Assembly (NCBI GenBank): GCA_041742255.1
Contig: JBGSIZ010000250.1
Coordinates: 1-18,702 of the forward strand
Length of the DNA: 18,702 bases
From: JBGSIZ01 sp041742255
Lineage (GTDB): Bacteria; Pseudomonadota; Alphaproteobacteria; Rhodobacterales; Rhodobacteraceae
Direction of reading: 5' to 3'
The notes under the pieces are model-generated. The model did no database searches and was not told the origin of the DNA. It saw only the letters and a program-made list of their open reading frames with translations. Each line of letters starts with the position of its first letter. Within the stretch, counting starts at the first letter, position 1. Both the position numbers and the translations under genes were made by a program. Positions 14,707-18,702 of the stretch are shown here, piece after piece.

Positions 14707-15162
14707 ATGTTGACCCGTCGCACCACCCTTGGCCTGTTGCTGGCCGCCCCTGCCATTCTGTTGGCCCGCCCGGTGATGGCCGCCGAGCCGGAGATTTATT
14801 CCGATGCCGGTGTCGCCTTGCGTGGCACCGATCCTGTCGCCTATTTCACCGATGCCGCCCCGGTGGCGGGGGATGCCGCCATGGCCCTGATGTGGAAAGG
14901 CACCGAATGGCGGTTCGCCAGCGCCGCCAACCGCGAAGCGTTCGAGATGAACCCGGACCGGTTCGCCCCCGCATTCGGCGGCTATTGCGCCTATGCGATG
15001 TCGCAAGGGCACTATGCGTCCACCGTGCCGCAGGCGTGGACGATACACGAAAACCGGTTGTTCCTGAACTACTCGACTGAAGTGCGCGCGATCTGGCAAG
15101 CCGATGTTCCGGGCAATGTGGCCCGCGCGGACCGGTTCTGGGCCGACCTGCGCGCGTCTTAG
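14707..15162 (+). CDS. Exported YHS-domain protein
   Basis: This is a 152-residue protein. The signal peptide begins MLTRRTTLGLLLAAPAILLA, with a twin arginine close to a hydrophobic core, and ends near VMAAEP. Tat or Sec export are both possible. The mature part is a YHS domain: GTDPVAYF, then WKGTEWRFASAANREAF, then FGGYCAYAMSQG. Members of this family with selenocysteine exist; here the GGYCAY position is an ordinary Cys. YHS domains are linked with metal handling, but no function is established for this subgroup that I can name. I chose ATG 14707 because the twin arginine directly follows it; the frame stays open upstream to 14599. A strong terminator lies 120 bases past the stop. Confidence 0.85.
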   Translation: MLTRRTTLGLLLAAPAILLARPVMAAEPEIYSDAGVALRGTDPVAYFTDAAPVAGDAAMALMWKGTEWRFASAANREAFEMNPDRFAPAFGGYCAYAMSQGHYASTVPQAWTIHENRLFLNYSTEVRAIWQADVPGNVARADRFWADLRAS

Positions 15163-15204
15163 GAATTTGTTCACATTCTGATGAGACGATCTTTTTTGGG
15201 AACG

Positions 15205-15311
15205 GATTGATCCCATGTGTGTTTCAGAAGTGCCGGTCCGGAACCCCGGCGCGTTCTTTACTGTCCCTCGTTCCACACCTTGCGCCCGGGGTTCGTCCTC
15301 GGGCGTTTTTT
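15205..15311 (+). ncRNA. Possible small RNA ending at the 15283 terminator
   Basis: The 120 bases between the YHS stop and the terminator contain structure not explained by a gene: a stem GCCGG/CCGGC near 15230-15250 inside a possible closing pair GTGTG/CACAC (about 15216 and 15275), with unpaired pyrimidine-rich sequence (TTCTTTACTGTCCCTCGTTCC) shortened here as TTCTTTACTGTCCCTCG. Such an arrangement (stem-loops, single-stranded CU-rich patch, strong terminator) is usual for trans-acting small RNAs. The 5' end is a guess and no clear promoter is seen; it could simply be the 3' untranslated region of the YHS gene. Confidence 0.3.
15283..15311 (+). terminator. Strong rho-independent terminator
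   Basis: CGCCCGGGG pairs with TCCTCGGGCG over nine base pairs (one G-T) around a TTCGT loop, directly followed by six T residues. It ends the YHS transcript or a separate small RNA, and insulates the CoA-binding gene. Confidence 0.85.
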
Positions 15312-15348
15312 CTTTGGCGGGGCGGCGGTTGCGGCCTAGGGTGGTGCC

Positions 15349-15816
15349 ATGATGTATTCCGATGATCTGTTGCGCCGCATTCTGACCCGGACCCGGACCA
15401 TTGCGGTGGTGGGCGTGTCGGCCAATCCGGTGCGCCCGTCGTATTTCGTAGCCCGGTATCTGGGCCTGCGCGGGTATCGCGTGATCCCGGTCAATCCCGG
15501 TTTGGCCGGGCAGGAGTTATTTGGCGAAGTCGTGTGGCCCGATCTGGCGTCGGTGCCCGATGACGTCGATATGGTTGACATCTTTCGCCAGTCGGACGCC
15601 GTGCCGGGGATCGTGGACGCCGCATTGGCCCGTTGGCCTGCGTTGCAGACGATCTGGATGCAAATTGGCGTGGAGCATGCGGATGCGGCGGCTGTGGCGC
15701 AGGCCCGTGGCGTGACCGTGATCCAGAACCGCTGTCCCAAGATCGAATACCAGCGATTGTTTGGCGAATTGCGCAAGGCCGGGTTCAATACCGGGATTGT
15801 GTCGTCGAAGTTGTGA
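15349..15816 (+). CDS. CoA-binding protein (YccU-like Rossmann fold)
   Basis: This is a 155-residue protein and a single CoA_binding domain. TIAVVGVSANPVRPSY at about 17-32 is the nucleotide-binding strand-loop. GYRVIPVNPG (42-51) and the IWMQIGVEH segment (101-109) are hallmarks of this group, as is NRCPKIEY near the C terminus. Members are small cytosolic proteins that bind CoA; their cellular role is not well defined. ATG 15349 is followed directly by a second ATG at 15352. AGGGTGG upstream (about 15338-15344) fits either. The gene converges on hisE, with a repeat block between them. Confidence 0.88.
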   Translation: MMYSDDLLRRILTRTRTIAVVGVSANPVRPSYFVARYLGLRGYRVIPVNPGLAGQELFGEVVWPDLASVPDDVDMVDIFRQSDAVPGIVDAALARWPALQTIWMQIGVEHADAAAVAQARGVTVIQNRCPKIEYQRLFGELRKAGFNTGIVSSKL

Positions 15817-15819
15817 AGT

Positions 15820-15921
15820 GGGGGCGCGGCCCCCAAGTCCGATAGTTTTCGGGGGCGCTGCCCCCAAATCCAATAGTTGTCGGGGGCGCTGCCCCCTCGG
15901 GCTTCGCCCTCACCCCCGAGG
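15820..15921. repeat. Three-unit 31-bp palindromic repeat block
   Basis: The palindromes GGGGGCGCGGCCCCC (15820-15834) and GGGGGCGCTGCCCCC (15851-15865 and 15882-15896) repeat with an exact 31-bp period, separated by near-identical 16-base spacers (AAGTCCGATAGTTTTC, AAATCCAATAGTTGTC). A larger hairpin follows, CCTCGGG 15895-15901 with CCCGAGG 15915-15921, holding a GGGC-TTCG-CCC stem. This resembles the intergenic GC-rich repeats frequent in Rhodobacterales genomes. Sitting between convergent genes, it may act as a two-way terminator. Confidence 0.75.
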
Positions 15922-15948
15922 TATTTGCGACGAGATGAAAGGGTGGGG

Positions 15949-16254
15949 TCAGCGCCCCGCCTTTTCCTCGAGCCCGGACTGGTCTGCGCGGCGGTCGAGT
16001 TCGGCCTCGATGTCCGCCAGTGTCACGTCCCGCGCGGCGCACATGACCAAAAGATGATAGATCACATCAGCGGCCTCGGCAGTCAGTTTGGCGCGGTCGC
16101 CTTTGACCGCTTCGATGATCGCCTCGATCGCTTCTTCGCCGAATTTCTCGGCGCATTTTTCCGGGCCTTTGGACAGGAGTTTGGCGGTCCAGGAGGTTTC
16201 GGGGTCTGTCCCGATGCGCGATTGGATGGTGGCGGCAAGGCGGGCAAGGGTCAT
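15949..16254 (-). CDS. hisE: Phosphoribosyl-ATP pyrophosphatase
   Basis: This is a 101-residue protein, the usual size for stand-alone HisE. It removes pyrophosphate from phosphoribosyl-ATP in the second step of histidine synthesis. The all-helical MazG-like fold shows its metal-binding acids: FGEEAIEAIIEA with Glu40, Glu41 and Glu44, and the second pair Glu60 and Asp63 in AEAADVIYHLLVM. It starts on the hisF stop (ATGA, 16251-16254), so the two are translationally coupled. Its 3' end faces the repeat block. Confidence 0.93.
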   Translation of the reverse strand: MTLARLAATIQSRIGTDPETSWTAKLLSKGPEKCAEKFGEEAIEAIIEAVKGDRAKLTAEAADVIYHLLVMCAARDVTLADIEAELDRRADQSGLEEKAGR

Positions 16255-17012
16255 GTCATTCTCATTGGTATGCCGGCGGCGGCCATGTGGGCCTTGGCCT
16301 GCGGGATCGTGAAGGTGCCAAAGTGGAAAATGGACGCCGCCAGAACCGCGCTTGCGTGCCCCAGCGTGACGCCCTCCACAAGGTGGTCGAGCGTGCCGAC
16401 CCCGCCTGATGCGATCACCGGAATGTCGACGGCATCGGCAATCGCGCGGGTGAGCGGCAGGTTATAGCCGTTTTTGGTCCCGTCCCGGTCCATTGACGTG
16501 AGCAGGATTTCCCCCGCTCCCTTGGCCGCCGCCAGACGCGCAAAGTCCACCGCGTCGATGCCTGTGGGTTTGCGCCCGCCGTGGGTGAAAATCTCCCATT
16601 TGCCGGGGCTGACCGTTTTGGCGTCGATGGCGCAGACGATGCATTGCGACCCGAACCGCAGCGCGGCCTCGGTCAGAACGTCCGGATCGGCGACGGCAGC
16701 AGAGTTGAACGACACCTTGTCCGCCCCCGCCAGCAGGAGGTTGCGCACGTCCGTATGGCTGCGCACTCCGCCCCCCACGGTGAGCGGCATGAAACATGCC
16801 TCGGCCGTGCGGGTCACCAGATCGAACATCGTCCCCCGGTTTTCATGGGTGGCGTGGATGTCCAGAAAGCAGAGTTCATCCGCACCCGCCGCGTCATAGG
16901 CCCGCGCCACCGCAACCGGGTCGCCTGCGTCGATCAGATCGACAAAATTGACCCCCTTGACCACGCGCCCGTCGGCCACGTCGAGGCAGGGAATGATCCG
17001 GGTTTTCAGCAT
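16251..17012 (-). CDS. hisF: Imidazole glycerol phosphate synthase cyclase subunit
   Basis: This is a 253-residue (beta/alpha)8 barrel. The two catalytic aspartates are in place: Asp11 in IIPCLDVADGRVVKG and Asp130 in CAIDAKTV. Phosphate-binding loops GGGVRS (80-85) and ASGGVGTL near the C terminus are intact. With HisH it makes imidazole glycerol phosphate and AICAR from PRFAR and ammonia. The frame is open upstream to 17153, but the family N terminus MLKTRIIPC and AAAGG six bases before ATG 17012 decide the start. Unlike the usual hisA-hisF order with nothing between, two plus-strand genes separate it from hisA, so it needs a promoter between 17013 and 17175 or read-through. Confidence 0.94.
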   Translation of the reverse strand: MLKTRIIPCLDVADGRVVKGVNFVDLIDAGDPVAVARAYDAAGADELCFLDIHATHENRGTMFDLVTRTAEACFMPLTVGGGVRSHTDVRNLLLAGADKVSFNSAAVADPDVLTEAALRFGSQCIVCAIDAKTVSPGKWEIFTHGGRKPTGIDAVDFARLAAAKGAGEILLTSMDRDGTKNGYNLPLTRAIADAVDIPVIASGGVGTLDHLVEGVTLGHASAVLAASIFHFGTFTIPQAKAHMAAAGIPMRMT

Positions 17013-17175
17013 GCGCGGCCTTTCATTGCCAGACCGTGATAGCCGCAGGGGCATCGGGTTTCCAGTGCCAACGCGCGGCCTGCAGGCAACCATTCCCCGG
17101 CTTGACCTGTATCCGGAAATCGTTGACGGTGGCGCAAGGCAGGTGTGCCCCATAGTGCCTTAAGGAGAATTGCCG

Positions 17176-17577
17176 ATGTTGTTTCGACTGTCCTTGTCTG
17201 TTGCAATCCTGCTTGCCGGCTGTGTTGCCGAGCCGTCCGTATCGGCTGCGCGCCAAGAGGTCACCGCCGGTGTTGCTGCGGAATGTGCCCTGCTTGAGCG
17301 CGCCTACACGGCGACGCAGGCTGCTGGCCAACCTGCTTTTGCTGATATTGTTGCGGGCTGTCCGGGCCGCGAAGGTCTTGCCGAACAAATGGGCCGGACA
17401 GAGAATGCTGCCGCCTTTACCCGCGCATCCTCTGCGCCAGTGCCCTCGACCGCCAACAGCCGGACGGGCCGGATCCTGTTTCAGCGCATGATCGCTCGGG
17501 GGGTGCCGGTAAGCATCGCCACCCAGATGGCCGCAACGCCGGAGTTTGCGGCAGCGGTGGCGGCGCAAACCCGGTAG
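17176..17577 (+). CDS. Small lipoprotein, function unknown
   Basis: This is a 133-residue protein with a lipoprotein signal: Arg4, a hydrophobic core, then the lipobox Leu-Ala-Gly-Cys with Cys16 as the lipid-modified residue. The mature part is Ala-rich and helical, with two further cysteines (AECALLERAY and VAGCPGREG) that may pair. AAGGAG at 17162-17167 is eight bases before ATG 17176, which rules out the TTG at 17170. It is transcribed away from hisF, sharing its 163-base upstream region. I do not recognise the family. The next plus-strand gene begins 64 bases later. Confidence 0.75.
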   Translation: MLFRLSLSVAILLAGCVAEPSVSAARQEVTAGVAAECALLERAYTATQAAGQPAFADIVAGCPGREGLAEQMGRTENAAAFTRASSAPVPSTANSRTGRILFQRMIARGVPVSIATQMAATPEFAAAVAAQTR

Positions 17578-17641
17578 GCCACGGTGCACAATTCGGCCCT
17601 CAACGGATTGCAACGCGACTCCGGAACGGTCAAACTGGGCC

Positions 17642-18559
17642 ATGGTCAGCTTGCGCTATCTGATTGCGTCCCTTGCCCTAGGTGCGATCACCGTCTGGGG
17701 GTCCGAAAACCTGTTCTGGTTCGCCCCGCCTGCTGATCTGACGCTGGGGGGATGGGTTATGACCTGGACCGCCTATGCATTGTGCGCCGGGGCCACGTTG
17801 AGCGCGCTGCTCTGGGCGGGTCTGGGAGGCTGGCGTGGTGTGTTTCTGGGCGGGATCCTGTTTGGATACCTGATCGAGGGGGTGGTGGTGGACACCATCT
17901 ATGACGATTTTCCGGTGCAATTGGTCTGGACGGCGATGGCATGGCACGGACTTTTTACCGGGCTTGTGCTGGTTGGAGGCTTGCGTGCTGCGCCCCATTG
18001 GCCCCTTTTGCGTCATCTGGCCCTGTTGGCCGGGATCACGGCCTTTGCCATCACATTTGCCCTGTTCTGGCCGATCGAACGGGCCGATCTGCCCCCCGCA
18101 AACAGTGTTCTGTTCTATCTGGCGGGTGTGGGCGTGATTGTCCCGCTGGCCCATATCGTGCTGGACAGGATCGGTTTGCTGGCGCGCCCGCCTGCGATTG
18201 TGCTGTGGATTTTGCCCCTGAGCGCTGCCGTGATCTGGATCGCCAAGACGGTGTCGGCCCCGGACCCGGTGCGGCTGGCCTTTCCTGTCGTCGTGGGTCT
18301 GACGCTTTGGGCGATGGTCCGGCTGGGCGGGGCGGCAACGGTCGATCCCGGACCGCGTGTGCCGGTCTGGCGTCATGCGCTTTTTCTGCTGGTGCCGCTG
18401 GTTGCGGTTGTGATCACGGTTCCCGTGTGGGAGGCGGGCGTGCAATTTCCCGGCCACTGGGTCATCTTTGCGGTGACTGTTCCGCTGTCGTTTGGTCTAT
18501 GGTTGTGGTGTCTTTGGCAGGCGGCCCGCGGGCCTGGCCGGATCAGGCCAGCGCCTTGA
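17642..18559 (+). CDS. Polytopic inner-membrane protein, function unknown
   Basis: This is a 305-residue protein with about nine or ten hydrophobic segments starting at residue 5 and ending near the C terminus, short loops and no large soluble domain. Segments contain many Trp and Gly residues (for example FWFAPPADLTLGGW, LWCLWQAARG). No transporter or enzyme motif is recognisable. The frame is open further upstream, overlapping the lipoprotein gene in another phase, but MVSLRYLIASLALGAI at 17642 is the natural membrane-protein start; its ribosome binding site is weak. It may be co-transcribed with the lipoprotein. Its last 17 bases overlap the 3' end of hisA on the other strand. Confidence 0.75.
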   Translation: MVSLRYLIASLALGAITVWGSENLFWFAPPADLTLGGWVMTWTAYALCAGATLSALLWAGLGGWRGVFLGGILFGYLIEGVVVDTIYDDFPVQLVWTAMAWHGLFTGLVLVGGLRAAPHWPLLRHLALLAGITAFAITFALFWPIERADLPPANSVLFYLAGVGVIVPLAHIVLDRIGLLARPPAIVLWILPLSAAVIWIAKTVSAPDPVRLAFPVVVGLTLWAMVRLGGAATVDPGPRVPVWRHALFLLVPLVAVVITVPVWEAGVQFPGHWVIFAVTVPLSFGLWLWCLWQAARGPGRIRPAP

Positions 18560-18702
18560 GCGCCTGTGCCAGATCAATCGCCCCGTCATACAGTGCCCGG
18601 CCCGAAATCGCCCCGGAAATCACGCCGGTGTCCCGCAGCGCCAGCAGGTCCGCCAGCGACGACACCCCGCCCGATGCGATGACCGGGATGCGCACGGCCC
18701 GC
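18543..18702 (-). CDS. hisA: 1-(5-phosphoribosyl)-5-[(5-phosphoribosylamino)methylideneamino] imidazole-4-carboxamide isomerase, C-terminal part
   Basis: The minus strand from the right edge reads about 52 codons of the HisA C terminus: the phosphate-binding strand-loop RIPVIASGGVSSLADL, then VISGAISGRALYDGAIDL, and a final helix ending ALKALA before TGA (18543-18545). HisA isomerises ProFAR to PRFAR, the substrate of HisF. The N-terminal three quarters lie beyond the window. The stop codon is inside the 3' end of the opposing membrane-protein gene, so the two genes overlap tail to tail by 17 bases. Confidence 0.9.
   Translation of the reverse strand, partial: RAVRIPVIASGGVSSLADLLALRDTGVISGAISGRALYDGAIDLAQALKALA

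Noticed and set aside
17678..18457. Minus-strand open frame opposite the membrane protein
   Set aside because: Its translation is low-complexity (Gln, Arg, Pro, His), which is typical of the antisense of a hydrophobic protein.
1..18702. CRISPR array or prophage structural genes
   Set aside because: No regularly spaced long repeats with variable spacers and no capsid, tail or terminase-like protein are visible; the 31-bp repeat block has near-identical spacers.

Overview
The window looks like a Rhodobacterales (Roseobacter-clade) alphaproteobacterial chromosome. The evidence is a GC-rich codon style, a hisA/hisF/hisE cluster, a tRNA-Tyr(GTA) gene close to rlmB, and the 31-bp GGGGGCGCTGCCCCC intergenic repeats. 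This assignment rests on gene content and style; no database search was possible.

Left two thirds (1 to about 12315): accessory DNA that I read as an integrative genomic island. It ends exactly at the 3' end of tRNA-Tyr (12316-12399, minus). Just downstream of the tRNA, on the same strand, is a tyrosine recombinase (10776-12239). The island carries, in order: the tail of an unrecognised gene (2-202); two unrecognised exported proteins (330-803, 924-1937); a HipBA-type toxin-antitoxin pair (2192-3804) preceded by three identical-half-site palindromes that look like HipB operators; and a type I restriction-modification operon hsdM-hsdS-hsdR (3957-10044). The operon ends in a YgjP-like zinc metallopeptidase gene (10041-10772) that overlaps hsdR by ATGA. 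A 36-codon frame (6642-6752) may lie between hsdS and hsdR. No second copy of the tRNA 3' end is visible, so the far end of the island is probably outside the window.

Right third (12316-18702): core-like DNA. It holds tRNA-Tyr with its own promoter, a membrane-anchored SRPBCC-like protein, rlmB, a small zinc-ribbon protein with a Lys/Arg-rich tail, and a Tat-like exported YHS-domain protein. These are followed by a strong intrinsic terminator that may also end a small RNA, a CoA-binding protein, a three-unit repeat block, and hisE and hisF on the minus strand. A plus-strand lipoprotein and a polytopic membrane protein then separate hisF from hisA, whose 3' end is at the right edge.

How the parts work together: the integrase and tRNA explain how the cargo arrived. 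The cargo combines a DNA-level defence (type I R-M plus a coupled metallopeptidase) with a HipBA kinase toxin module, a combination typical of defence or stabilisation islands. The parts most worth attention are the operator array of hipBA, the sharply different codon usage of the first target-recognition domain of HsdS, the tight hsdR-metallopeptidase coupling, the tiny frame in the hsdS-hsdR gap, and the possible small RNA upstream of the 15283 terminator. None of these is proven novel from sequence reading alone.
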